Assembly (NCBI RefSeq): GCF_963378085.1
Contig: NZ_OY726395.1
Span: 2,480,001 to 2,544,000 of the forward strand
Length of the DNA: 64,000 nucleotides
Direction of reading: 5' to 3'
DNA from: Mycolicibacterium sp. MU0050
Lineage (GTDB): Bacteria > Actinomycetota > Actinomycetes > Mycobacteriales > Mycobacteriaceae
Below, in pieces: positions 9,096 through 17,205 of this stretch. The notes beneath the pieces are model-generated. The model saw only the letters and a program-made list of their open reading frames with translations, did no database searches and had not been told where the DNA came from. Both the position numbers and the translations under genes were made by a program. Within the stretch, counting starts at the first letter, position 1; every line of letters begins with the position of its first letter.

Positions 9096-10645
9096 CACGC
9101 CGACACCTCCGCCTTGTCGTCGACACCAAGGGCCAGGGCGTTCGCGCGATAGAGCAGTTCGAGATCGCGGGACACCACCGGCTTGTATTTCATCTCTCGG
9201 ACGTCCTCGTCGTAGACGACCGGTGATCGCCACGGGGCGCGGTCGCCCTGCTTCGGGAACAGGTGGACGTTGCGCTCGATGTAACCGGGCCGGAAATGAG
9301 GTGAGAACTGCTCGGTTTCCATGTCTGCGGGCGGCCGTGGAACGCAGGCCACCGCACCGGCCTCGTCGAGCATGGTGAGGATGCGGCACACGTGCTCGGC
9401 CACCAGGTCGGACTTCAGCGTCCAGGAGTTGGTGGTGTAGCCGATGACGTACGAGAAGTTGGGGACGTCGCTGAGCATCATGCCGCGGAAGGAGATGCGC
9501 TCGCCGAAGGGCTTCGCGTCACCGTCAACCGAAATTCGGATGTTTCCGAACGGCTGGATGTCGAATCCGGTTGCCGACACGATGATGTCGGCCTCCAGCT
9601 CCTCACCCGACTTCAGCAGGATCCCCTTTTCGGTGATCCGGTCGATGTGGCCGGTGACGATGCTCGCCTTGCCGGCGCCCACGGATTTGAGGAAATCACC
9701 GTTGGGCACCAAGCACATCCGCTGATCCCACGGGTTGTACCGGGGGGTCAGATGAGTGTCGTAGTCGAAGTCGGCCCCCAGGTAGGACTCCTGGAGCTTG
9801 CGGATGAACTTGCGGGCCAAGCCCGGGTAGCGCTGGCTGATCCGGTACATGCCGACGTAGAGCTGGATGTTCTTCCACCGCGCGATGGCGTGACCGGCCT
9901 TCGCGCCGAAAGCCTTTCGCAACCCGTTGGCGATGGGGTCGACGTCCGGGAACGGCAGAATGTATCCGGGTGAGCGTTGCAGCATGGTCACGTGCTCGAC
10001 GTCGTCGGCGATGGCGGGCACCAGGGTGGCGGCGGTGGCGCCGCTGCCGATGACCACGACCTTCTTGCCTCGCACGTCCAGATCCTCGGGCCAGAACTGC
10101 GGGTGCAGGAAGGTGCCCTTGAAGTCGTCGCGCCCGGGGAAGTCCGGAATGTAGGCGCTGTCTTGGCTGAAGAACCCGGCGGCTGTCGACAGCCAGGTGG
10201 CCTTCACGGTGAACGTCGTATCGGTTTCGGTGTTGGTCACGGTGACGTGCCAGCGCAGGTCCTCGGACGACCAGTCGGCGGCGTCCACCCGGTGGGAGGT
10301 CCAGGTGTGGTCGGCCAGCCCGTGCTCGTCGGCGGCCTCGCGGATATAGCCGAGGATGTCCGCGCCCGGCGCCAGGCTCTTGTTGCCCGTCCACGGTTTG
10401 AAGCGGTAACCGAAGGTCTGCAGATCGGAGTCGGAGCGAATGCCCGGGTAGCGGAACTGGTCCCACGTTCCGCCGGTGGCGTTGCGCGCCTCCAACAGTG
10501 CGAACGTCCGCTGCGGGTGCATCTGCTGCAGGTGGCAGGCGGCGGAGATACCGGAAACGCCGGCCCCGACGATGAGGACATCCACCTCCGCCGGCGGGGA
10601 GGCGGTACCGGTCGCAGGTTTCGACACGGAATTCTTGGCAGTCAT
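9095..10645 (-). CDS. Flavin-dependent monooxygenase, Baeyer-Villiger type (MymA/EthA-like)
   Basis: 516 residues. FAD-binding GAGVSG at 27-32 and NADPH-binding GSGATAA near 197 give the two Rossmann folds. Between them, FKGTFLHPQFWP (about 174-185) matches the type I Baeyer-Villiger fingerprint FxGxxxHxxxW(P/D) exactly. The GTWDQFRYPGIRSDSDLQTFGY stretch is typical of the MymA/EthA branch. It inserts oxygen into ketones or oxidises heteroatoms. It heads a minus-strand operon with hydrolase and FadD and is divergent from a PucR-type regulator 108 bp away, the likely control point. Very close to MymA in motifs; orthology not provable here. Confidence 0.93.
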   Translation of the reverse strand: MTAKNSVSKPATGTASPPAEVDVLIVGAGVSGISAACHLQQMHPQRTFALLEARNATGGTWDQFRYPGIRSDSDLQTFGYRFKPWTGNKSLAPGADILGYIREAADEHGLADHTWTSHRVDAADWSSEDLRWHVTVTNTETDTTFTVKATWLSTAAGFFSQDSAYIPDFPGRDDFKGTFLHPQFWPEDLDVRGKKVVVIGSGATAATLVPAIADDVEHVTMLQRSPGYILPFPDVDPIANGLRKAFGAKAGHAIARWKNIQLYVGMYRISQRYPGLARKFIRKLQESYLGADFDYDTHLTPRYNPWDQRMCLVPNGDFLKSVGAGKASIVTGHIDRITEKGILLKSGEELEADIIVSATGFDIQPFGNIRISVDGDAKPFGERISFRGMMLSDVPNFSYVIGYTTNSWTLKSDLVAEHVCRILTMLDEAGAVACVPRPPADMETEQFSPHFRPGYIERNVHLFPKQGDRAPWRSPVVYDEDVREMKYKPVVSRDLELLYRANALALGVDDKAEVSA

Positions 10646-10702
10646 CAGAATCCTTTCGTTGTGGACGAGTCTGGTCCAACGCCCACTACCACCTCAATTG
10701 CA

Positions 10703-10743
10703 TAGTGCCCAGCAAGAAATCCTTTATTCAGCAAAATGCACTA
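10703..10743. promoter_or_regulatory. Divergent control region with TAGTGC/GCACTA inverted repeat
   Basis: The 108-bp gap between the divergent monooxygenase and regulator genes carries TAGTGC (10703-10708) and its inverse GCACTA (10738-10743), enclosing an AT-rich centre (AATCCTTTATTC). Position and symmetry fit an operator for the adjacent PucR-type regulator. Arms are short, so this is tentative. Confidence 0.35.
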
Positions 10744-10753
10744 AGCTGGCGGG

Positions 10754-12019
10754 ATGCGGCAGGATGACCCGTCGTCGGACGTCTACGAGGCGATACGTCG
10801 CTGCGCCCACGAATTCCTCGCCCGCACCCATTTGCTCGACGAACTCGACGCGGCGGTGGTGGACACGCTCTCGGACGAGACCAGGGGCGACCCGGCGCTC
10901 GTCGCCGCCATCTCCGCCTCCAACCGGTCCAACGTCCTGCATTGGGTGCGGTCGTTGGCCCGGGATCCCTATGCGCCCGTGCCGGCGAACACCTCCCCCG
11001 ACGTCCTGGACCCGGTGTATGACGTGGTGCGCCGCGGGCTCGAACTGCTGGCGCTGGACGGCTACCGAATCGGCCAGCATCTCTTGCACAGCGCATGGAA
11101 CGAGGTCGTGCTGAGTACGGTCGACGACGCATCGACGGCGCGACAGATCCTGCGGATGACGAGTACCTCGCTCGCCGATTTCGTCGGCGGCACCATGCGG
11201 GTCCTGCTCGAGAAGTTCACGGTCCATCGCGAGGAGGCCATGCGCGACAGCACCGCCGAGCGGTTACGGGCGGCGTCGTGGTTGGTCGAGGGCGCCCCGA
11301 TCGCCGACGCCCGGGCGGAGGCCCTGCTGCGGTACCGGCTGCAGGGCCGCCACTGCGCGGCGATCCTGTGGAGCGACGAGTCCACGATCATCGACCTGCA
11401 ACAGCAGATCGACGCCGTGCTGCGTGTGCCCGAGGCTCCGAGCCCCCTGCTGATCAAGGCCACGAAAACCACGCTGTGGGTGTGGTGGTCGTGGTCGGAA
11501 ACCCTCACGCCGGCCAAAGTGGCCGAGCGCCTCGGTACGTTGGGGCCGCTGCGCGCCGCCGTCGGTACGGCCGCGGCGGGCCGGTCGGGATTCGTCCAGG
11601 CGCACCTGCACGCCCGCGCCGTGCAAGATCTGGTGCTGCAAGCCACCGATCCCCCGGCCGTGACGTGCTACGACGACGTCCAGGCGATCATCGTCGCGAT
11701 GACGGACCGTTCCGCGGCCCGAGACCTGGTGCGCCGCACGCTCGGTGACCGGCTGCTGTCGTCGCCCGACCTCGTCGAGACGCTGCGGCTGTACGTGCGC
11801 CTGCAATCGAACGCGACGCGGACCGCCGAGGCGGCGGGAACCCATCGCAACACCATCCAGGCCCGCGTGGACAAAGCGCTGCGGACGCTCCCGGGCGGCC
11901 GCGACATCCCGCCCCTGCAGCTCGAATTGGCCCTCGAGCTGTCCCGCTGGCTGAGCCGCCACGACGGCTCCCCCACCGCCGCGTCCCAGGATGATCCGCG
12001 CGCAGATCCGACGTTGTAG
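10754..12019 (+). CDS. PucR/CdaR-type transcriptional regulator
   Basis: 421 residues. The N-terminal half is helical (RsbRD-like sensor), the middle resembles the GGDEF-like module of CdaR proteins, and the C-terminus (about 349-378) reads LQSNATRTAEAAGTHRNTIQAR, the HTH_30 helix-turn-helix of PucR/CdaR regulators. It is divergent from the Baeyer-Villiger operon and most likely controls it. In M. tuberculosis the equivalent mymA operon is controlled by VirS, an AraC-type protein, so the regulator class differs here. The start is an ATG after GGCGGG. Its stop overlaps the start of a pseudogene. Confidence 0.82.
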   Translation: MRQDDPSSDVYEAIRRCAHEFLARTHLLDELDAAVVDTLSDETRGDPALVAAISASNRSNVLHWVRSLARDPYAPVPANTSPDVLDPVYDVVRRGLELLALDGYRIGQHLLHSAWNEVVLSTVDDASTARQILRMTSTSLADFVGGTMRVLLEKFTVHREEAMRDSTAERLRAASWLVEGAPIADARAEALLRYRLQGRHCAAILWSDESTIIDLQQQIDAVLRVPEAPSPLLIKATKTTLWVWWSWSETLTPAKVAERLGTLGPLRAAVGTAAAGRSGFVQAHLHARAVQDLVLQATDPPAVTCYDDVQAIIVAMTDRSAARDLVRRTLGDRLLSSPDLVETLRLYVRLQSNATRTAEAAGTHRNTIQARVDKALRTLPGGRDIPPLQLELALELSRWLSRHDGSPTAASQDDPRADPTL

Positions 12020-12619
12020 TGCGCATGGGAGTCAAGGTGTCTCTGCTGGACCGCTCCCGGACCCGCGACGGCGCGGACGGCGCGGCCACAGGGCCCCGGC
12101 CCGCCTCCGATCTTCGTGCTGGGCACCGGCCACGGACTGGAACTCGCGGCCCGCCTCGGCCTACCCGCCGTCGTCGGCGGACCGCTGCTGCAGCGCGGCC
12201 CGGAACCATTCGAGCGATACCGCAGTGAGTTCCGCCCGGGCCCCGACGGCGCCGAGCCCTACCTGGTGGTCAGTCTCGACATCCTGATCGCCGACACCGC
12301 CGCCGCGGCAGAGGAGCTGCTGCTGCCCGAGGCATGGGCCACGGCGCTCAGCCGTGAGACCGGCTCCTTCCCGCCGCTGTCGAGCATCGAGGCCATCCGC
12401 CGTCAGGACATGACCGCCCGCCGGCGGCGCATCATCGCCGAGCACGCGAAAACGGCGATCGTCGGTACCGAAGACCGGGTCGCCGAGCGCCTCGCGGCGC
12501 TGATCGCCGACACGGGCGCCGACGAGGTGCTCAGCACGGCATCGACATTCGACACCGCCGCGCTCTACGACTCCGACGCCCGGTTGGCCCGACTGTTCGA
12601 GGACAATCCGCCTCGGTAA
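12019..12619 (+). pseudogene. LLM-class flavin oxidoreductase, broken by internal deletion and frame change
   Basis: The N-terminal codons (GTG at 12019 or ATG at 12025) read MGVKVSLLDRSRTRDGADGA, the normal start of a luciferase-like (MsnO8-type) monooxygenase. After about 25 codons the matching frame ends. The adjacent frame then supplies PPPIFVLGTGHGLELAARLGLP and continues to 12619 with the normal C-terminal region. In intact family members about 150 residues, including most of the TIM barrel and flavin site, lie between these two parts. The junction is near 12080-12105. The product cannot be functional. The remaining C-terminal frame (ATG-like codon at 12116, 167 codons) may be annotated as a gene but lacks the N-terminal half. 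Confidence 0.72.
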
Positions 12620-12649
12620 AGTGCCTGTTCGGGCTCGAAGGGAGCAAAT

Positions 12650-13507
12650 GTGGAATCTGCCGTAGGAGTCATCGGTGGCGGCATCATGGGCTGCGGCATC
12701 GCGGAGGTCGCCGCGCGGCACGGCTGCGACGTCGTGCTGCGGGAGATCAACAGCGACCTGGTGGAGGCCGCCAAGAGCAAGCTCGAGGGCTCGCTGGACA
12801 CCGCGGTGCGCAAGGGCAAGCTCACCGAGGCCAATCGCGACGAGGTCCGCGGCCGCGTCCGTTTCACCGAACAGATGGACGACCTGGCCGACCGCGACCT
12901 GGTGATCGAGGCGGTCGTCGAGAACCTGGCGGTCAAGACGGAGATCTTCGAACGCCTCGGCCAGATCGTGCGCCCCGACGCGATCCTGTCCAGCAACACC
13001 TCGTCCATCCCGATCATGCAATTGGCCGCCGCCACGGTGAATCCGGAACGCGTGGTCGGCCTGCACTTCTTCAACCCGGCGCCGGTGATGCCGCTGGTCG
13101 AGATCATCGCGTGTGAGGCTTCGTCGGAGGAAACCGTCCGTCGCGCACACGACTTCGCCGCGGGCCAGCTCGGCAAGACCACCATCACGGCGAAGGACCG
13201 GGCGGGCTTCGTCGTCAACGCGTTGCTCATCCCCTACCTGCTGTCGGCGATCCGGATGGCGGACGCGGGCCTGGCCAGCGCCGAGGACATCGACAAGGGC
13301 ATGGTCGGCGGCTGCGGGCATCCGATGGGCCCCCTGGCGTTGACCGACCTCATCGGGCTCGACACCACGATGGCGGTCGCGGAATCGATGTACGCCGAAA
13401 CTCGGGAGCAGCTCTACGCTCCCCCGGCGCTGCTGCGGCGCAAGGTCGAAGCCGGCCAGCTGGGGCGCAAGTCCGGCCGCGGATTCTTCGACTATCCCAA
13501 GAAGTAA
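12650..13507 (+). CDS. 3-hydroxyacyl-CoA (3-hydroxybutyryl-CoA) dehydrogenase
   Basis: 285 residues, GTG start with AGGGAG upstream. The NAD-binding loop GGGIMGCGIAE is at 9-19, followed by VIEAVVENLAVK, SSNTSSIPI and the catalytic-His segment LHFFNPAPVMPLVEI (about 138-152). The C-terminal domain ends with RKSGRGFFDYPKK. All are standard for monofunctional 3-hydroxybutyryl-CoA dehydrogenases such as FadB2. It oxidises (S)-3-hydroxyacyl-CoA to 3-ketoacyl-CoA with NAD in beta-oxidation or the reverse in short-chain synthesis. It stands alone between a pseudogene and a secreted protein. Confidence 0.93.
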   Translation: MESAVGVIGGGIMGCGIAEVAARHGCDVVLREINSDLVEAAKSKLEGSLDTAVRKGKLTEANRDEVRGRVRFTEQMDDLADRDLVIEAVVENLAVKTEIFERLGQIVRPDAILSSNTSSIPIMQLAAATVNPERVVGLHFFNPAPVMPLVEIIACEASSEETVRRAHDFAAGQLGKTTITAKDRAGFVVNALLIPYLLSAIRMADAGLASAEDIDKGMVGGCGHPMGPLALTDLIGLDTTMAVAESMYAETREQLYAPPALLRRKVEAGQLGRKSGRGFFDYPKK

Positions 13508-13595
13508 CCGAAGCCCCGATTCCGGACCGCCCCACGGTCCGAGTCGGTAGCATTGTTTGCTGCACCATCCCAGGGGGCAACTGGTAGGGGCAGCC

Positions 13596-14066
13596 ATGAA
13601 GGCGAAACGCGCGATCGGCCCCGTCTCGGCGATGTTCGCTGCTGCCGTGCTCGGCACCTTCGCCGCGCCTCCCGCGGGCGCCGACCCGTTGAGTGCGGCG
13701 CTGCATCAGCGCATCAGCGCCGCGCGTCAGGCCTGCGGGCCGATCGGTGCGGATCCGCTCCTGACGGCCGCGGCGCAGCGCCACGCCAACGACGTGCTGC
13801 GGACGGGGGTGGCCAGTCATTCCGGTTCGGACGGGTCATCGCCGGGGGCCCGGATCGCCGCGGCCGGCTACTCCCCTACCCGGGCCACCGGCGAGATCGT
13901 CTACTGGGGCGCCGGATTGGCCGCGAACCCGGGGGCCGCCGTCGACTGGTGGCTGAAGAGTCCGCCGCACCGGGCACTGCTGCTGAACTGCACCTTCACC
14001 GCGGGCGGCTTCGCGGTGGCCCGCGACGGCAACAGGATGACCGCCGTCGTCGACTTCGGCGGCTGA
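13596..14066 (+). CDS. Secreted CAP-domain (SCP/PR-1-like) protein
   Basis: 156 residues from the ATG at 13596 (TAGGGG upstream); an upstream in-frame ATG at 13557 has no ribosome site. A signal peptide ends near PPAGADP. The mature part shows QRHANDVL, a S-H-S-G stretch, GEIVYWG and a WWLKSPPHRALLLN segment, together the pattern of bacterial CAP domains (x-W-x-x-S-x-x-H-R-x-x-[IL]-[ML]). Bacterial CAP proteins are exported and mostly of unknown role. A large hairpin follows the gene. Confidence 0.8.
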   Translation: MKAKRAIGPVSAMFAAAVLGTFAAPPAGADPLSAALHQRISAARQACGPIGADPLLTAAAQRHANDVLRTGVASHSGSDGSSPGARIAAAGYSPTRATGEIVYWGAGLAANPGAAVDWWLKSPPHRALLLNCTFTAGGFAVARDGNRMTAVVDFGG

Positions 14067-14093
14067 GCGGGCCAACCCAGTGCCGCGAGCGGC

Positions 14094-14133
14094 CACCCTT
14101 GTACGGAGATCGTCAAGATGTTGTACAAGGGTG
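14094..14133. terminator. Long-stem hairpin between convergent genes
   Basis: CACCCTTGTAC (14094-14104) pairs perfectly with GTACAAGGGTG (14123-14133) around an 18-nt loop. It lies between the convergent CAP-protein and ferredoxin genes, so it may stop transcription from both sides. GTGAGCGCTCG follows at 14131 and recurs at about 14169, so it could also be a small dispersed repeat. No T-run. Confidence 0.5.
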
Positions 14134-14196
14134 AGCGCTCGTCGTGTGGTTAGGCCGCCGCGCTGTGGTGAGCGCTCGCGCTGAGTTTGGCGGGGG

Positions 14197-14394
14197 TTAC
14201 TCGCGGATGGTGATGGCCTGGCGGGGGCATTGGCGCACGGCCTCGCGGACCTGGGTCTCGTTGTCGGGGGTGACTTCGTCCTGCAGGACGTGCAGGTAGT
14301 CCTCGTCGTCGAGTTCGAAGACCTCGGGGATGATGCCCATGCAGACCCCGTTGGCTTCGCAGATCTCGAAGTCGACCTCGATCTTCTTGCTCAT
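14197..14394 (-). CDS. [3Fe-4S] ferredoxin, P450 partner
   Basis: 65 residues. Cys12, Cys18 and Cys56 (followed by Pro) bind the cluster. The position that is the fourth Cys in [4Fe-4S] proteins is Asn15 (C-E-A-N-G-V-C), as in mycobacterial P450-associated [3Fe-4S] ferredoxins where this residue varies. It carries electrons from a reductase to a P450. Its ATG overlaps the stop of the upstream P450 gene (TGATGA), which strongly suggests a dedicated pair. No ferredoxin reductase gene is nearby. Confidence 0.93.
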   Translation of the reverse strand: MSKKIEVDFEICEANGVCMGIIPEVFELDDEDYLHVLQDEVTPDNETQVREAVRQCPRQAITIRE

Positions 14395-15599
14395 CAGCGC
14401 AGCACCTTCACCGGAACGCGGTGATACCCCGCGACGTTTTGCATCTTCACCTTCGCCAGGCCGTCCCACTGCACCTCGTAACGGGGCATGAAGTCCAGCA
14501 GTCGCTCCAACGCGATGGTGGTTTCCAGGCGGGCCAGCGCCGCGCCGAGGCAGCTGTGGATGCCGTAGCCGAGCCCGAGGTTCTGCGCCTCTGTGCGGTC
14601 GCGGTCGATGTCGAACAGGTGCGCATCGGTGAATGCCCGCGGATCACGATTGGCCGCCGCGTACATCAGGAACACGGGCTTGCCCGCCGGGATGGTGACA
14701 CCGTGCAGGTGGGCTTCTTTGAGGGTGAAGCGGACGTTGTAGTGCACGGGGCCGTCGAAACGCAGCATCTCCTCGACGGCGGCCGGAACCTTGCTGCGGT
14801 CGTCGAGCAGTTTCTGCCACTGGTCGGGGTTCTTGGCGAAGGTGACCATCGCGTTGCCGAGGAGCTTGGTGACGGTCTCCGCCCCGGCGCCGCCCAGCAG
14901 CGACGTGAAACCGGCCACCTCGATGTCATCGAGGGTACGGACCTGACCGTCCTCCCCCAGTATTTCGGCGGTGATCAGCCGGCTGATCATGTCGTCCTGC
15001 GGGTTGGCCCGACGCTCCTGGGCCAATTGGTAGTAGTACGTGCCGGATTCGATCGCGGCCTGCATGCCGGCCTCGGTGAACCCCATGTTGCCGGGTTCAC
15101 GCATCAGCGTGATGTCGATCCACTCGCGCACCCTCTGGCGGTAATCCTCGGGCACGCCGGCCATCCGGGTGATGACCTCGACCGGGAACGGTCCGGAGAA
15201 ATCCTGGACCACGTCGAAATTGCCCGGGTCGACCTGACCGAGGTAGTGGTCGACGAGGTGCTCGACGGTCTCGCGCTGGGACTGGATGGCGCGCGGGGTG
15301 AACGCCTTGTTCACCAGGCTGCGCATCACCCGGTGGTCCGGCGGATCCAGGAAGATGATCACCTTGCCCTGCGGCCCGTCGCCGGCCTGCACGGTGGCGA
15401 GGTCGCAGCCGTGGGCCGAGGAGTAGGTCTCGTGGTCCTTGAGCGCGGCCGCGACGTCGGCGTGCCGGGTCAGCGCGTAGAAGTCGAGTTCCTCGTTGTA
15501 GTAGACCGGCGCCTCGTCCTGCATGCGCAGGTAGATGTCGTAGGGATCGTTGAAATATTCGTCAGAGAACGGGTCGAAAACAACCTGCGGCTTGGTCAT
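14394..15599 (-). CDS. Cytochrome P450 (first of three)
   Basis: 401 residues, soluble bacterial class. The heme ligand is Cys350 in LGYGIHSCLGAALARLE; the usual first Phe of the heme signature is Leu here. The I-helix carries GGAGAETVTK (A-G-x-E-T) and the K-helix EEMLRF (ExxR-like E-E-M-L-R). Oxidises an unknown hydrophobic substrate with electrons from the ferredoxin encoded just downstream. Its start overlaps the stop of the VOC gene by 4 nt (ATGA), giving VOC-P450-ferredoxin in one operon, with a second P450 just upstream. Subfamily not assignable by eye. Confidence 0.95.
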   Translation of the reverse strand: MTKPQVVFDPFSDEYFNDPYDIYLRMQDEAPVYYNEELDFYALTRHADVAAALKDHETYSSAHGCDLATVQAGDGPQGKVIIFLDPPDHRVMRSLVNKAFTPRAIQSQRETVEHLVDHYLGQVDPGNFDVVQDFSGPFPVEVITRMAGVPEDYRQRVREWIDITLMREPGNMGFTEAGMQAAIESGTYYYQLAQERRANPQDDMISRLITAEILGEDGQVRTLDDIEVAGFTSLLGGAGAETVTKLLGNAMVTFAKNPDQWQKLLDDRSKVPAAVEEMLRFDGPVHYNVRFTLKEAHLHGVTIPAGKPVFLMYAAANRDPRAFTDAHLFDIDRDRTEAQNLGLGYGIHSCLGAALARLETTIALERLLDFMPRYEVQWDGLAKVKMQNVAGYHRVPVKVLR

Positions 15600-16012
15600 G
15601 CGACTGTCTTGGCCTTTCGTTCGAACGCGTCGCGGTCGGCTTGGGGGCGCAGCGGATTCAGGGCCCACACCACGCAGAACTCCTTGCCCGCGGGGTCGGC
15701 CATGATCACCCACTTTCCCGGGTGGTCGACGAAGGAGTCGTCGACCACCGTCGCGCCGAGGCCCTTCAACCGCTCGACCTCGGCCTCGAGATCGTCGGTG
15801 TGGATGTCGAAGTGCACGCCGGCCGGACCGGAATGGGAGTTCTGGACCACCACCCGGTAGTCGGCCGAGGCCCCTTCGAGAATTCGGTAGTCCCGGCCAC
15901 CGCGCGGCCGGAAGGGTTCGGCGTCCAGCGCCCCCGCCCAGAATGCGGTCGTCTCTTCGAAAACCTCCGCCGGCGCGTCGATCATGAAGGTGCTCAGCAG
16001 TATGCGATGCAT
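15596..16012 (-). CDS. VOC (glyoxalase/bleomycin-resistance fold) protein
   Basis: 138 residues; ATG at 16012 with GAGGAAG directly upstream. The two beta-alpha-beta-beta-beta modules are visible: FWAGALDAEPF, then AGVHFDIHTDDLEAEVERLKGLGA and a final VIMADPAGKEFCVVW. A His in VHFD and a Glu in KEFCV are the likely metal ligands. Members include lyases, dioxygenases and binding proteins, so activity is open. It is sandwiched between two P450 genes, 11 bp after the first and overlapping the second, so a role in the same pathway is inferred. Confidence 0.82.
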   Translation of the reverse strand: MHRILLSTFMIDAPAEVFEETTAFWAGALDAEPFRPRGGRDYRILEGASADYRVVVQNSHSGPAGVHFDIHTDDLEAEVERLKGLGATVVDDSFVDHPGKWVIMADPAGKEFCVVWALNPLRPQADRDAFERKAKTVA

Positions 16013-16023
16013 GCTTCCTCGTC

Positions 16024-17205
16024 TCAGGACACGAAGGTGGGCATGGCGGCCCAGCCCCGAACGGCGGCCGTTTCCGACGGCACCGCGTTGTCCCAGTCGA
16101 CCTCCCACTCGGGGAAACGCTTGAGGATCTCCTCCATGGCGATCCGCAGTTCCAGGCGCGCCAGCGCGTTGCCCATACAGAAGTGCGTGCCCGCCCCAAA
16201 CGTCATGTGTGAACGCTGTTCCCGGTGGATGTTGAACACCTCGCTGTCCGGCCCGAACCGACGGCTGTCACGGTTGGCGGCGCCGACCAGCAGCAGCATC
16301 GCCGAACCCTCCGGAACGGTCTGGCCGTAGTACTCGACGTCGCGGGTCACATAGCGCGCCAACTGCAAGGCCGGCGGCTCCCACCGCAGGATCTCCTCCA
16401 TGGCCTGCGGGATCAGACCCGGGTTCTGCACCATGTCCCGCCGTTGCTCGGGCACCTCGGCCAGCGTCTTGCCCGCCCAGCCCAACATCCGGGTGGTGGT
16501 CTCGGAGCCGGCGGTGGCAATGACCGTCAAGTACAGCAGCAACTCGTCGCGGCGCAGTTTGCGCACCACGCCCGTCTCGTCCTCGAACTCCGCGTTCAGC
16601 AGATCGGTCATGATGTCGTCGGACGGATTCTTGGCCCGCCAATCGACGAACTCCGCAAACACTTCGCCGGTCGCCAACGAGTCCACGGTCTTGCCCTGCA
16701 GGACCTCTTCCCCGTGGTCGGTGACCGACTGCTGACGATCCTCCGGAATGCCGAGCAGCATGCCGATGACCCGCATGGGCATCTGTTCGCCGAGATCGTT
16801 GACGAAGTCGAATCGACCGGTTCCGACCAGCGGGTCCAGGCAGCGATTGGTGAACTCACGGATTTGCGGCTCCAGCGCCAGCACCTTGCGCGGGGTGAAG
16901 ACGCGCGAGAGCAGGTTGCGGTGGATGTTGTGGATCGGCGGGTCCTCGAAGATCAACGTGCCCGGCGGGATCTCGATACCGGACTTGATGAGTTCGAGCA
17001 ACGCTCCCCGGCCCGAACTGAAGGTCTCGTGATCGATGACGGCGGAGTTCACGTCGTCCCAGCGGCTCAGCGCGTAGAAGTCGTGCTGTTCGTTGTAGTA
17101 CAACGGCGCCTCTTCGCGGAACCTGGCAAACGCCGGGTAGGGATTCATGTTGAGGTCGATGTTGTACGGGTCGTAGTACATGTCGGCGGCAGTGGGAACG
17201 GTCAT
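16024..17205 (-). CDS. Cytochrome P450 (second of three)
   Basis: 393 residues from the ATG at 17205, preceded by GGAGACCAGG. Heme motif FGAGTHFCMGNALARLE with Cys343; I-helix ATAGSETTTR; K-helix EEILRWEPP. The N-terminus (MYYDPYNIDLNMNPYP) and several inner stretches (YYNEQHDFYALSR, LLELIKSGIE, MPMRVIGMLLGIPE) closely match the P450 at 27126, so the two are paralogues flanking the cluster. It is the first gene of the minus-strand operon with the VOC protein, the first P450 and ferredoxin. Substrate unknown. Confidence 0.95.
   Translation of the reverse strand: MTVPTAADMYYDPYNIDLNMNPYPAFARFREEAPLYYNEQHDFYALSRWDDVNSAVIDHETFSSGRGALLELIKSGIEIPPGTLIFEDPPIHNIHRNLLSRVFTPRKVLALEPQIREFTNRCLDPLVGTGRFDFVNDLGEQMPMRVIGMLLGIPEDRQQSVTDHGEEVLQGKTVDSLATGEVFAEFVDWRAKNPSDDIMTDLLNAEFEDETGVVRKLRRDELLLYLTVIATAGSETTTRMLGWAGKTLAEVPEQRRDMVQNPGLIPQAMEEILRWEPPALQLARYVTRDVEYYGQTVPEGSAMLLLVGAANRDSRRFGPDSEVFNIHREQRSHMTFGAGTHFCMGNALARLELRIAMEEILKRFPEWEVDWDNAVPSETAAVRGWAAMPTFVS

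Noticed and set aside
12161..13657. Open frame of 498 codons on the minus strand
   Set aside because: Opposite the 3-hydroxyacyl-CoA dehydrogenase; composition rich in Arg, Gly and His without motifs.
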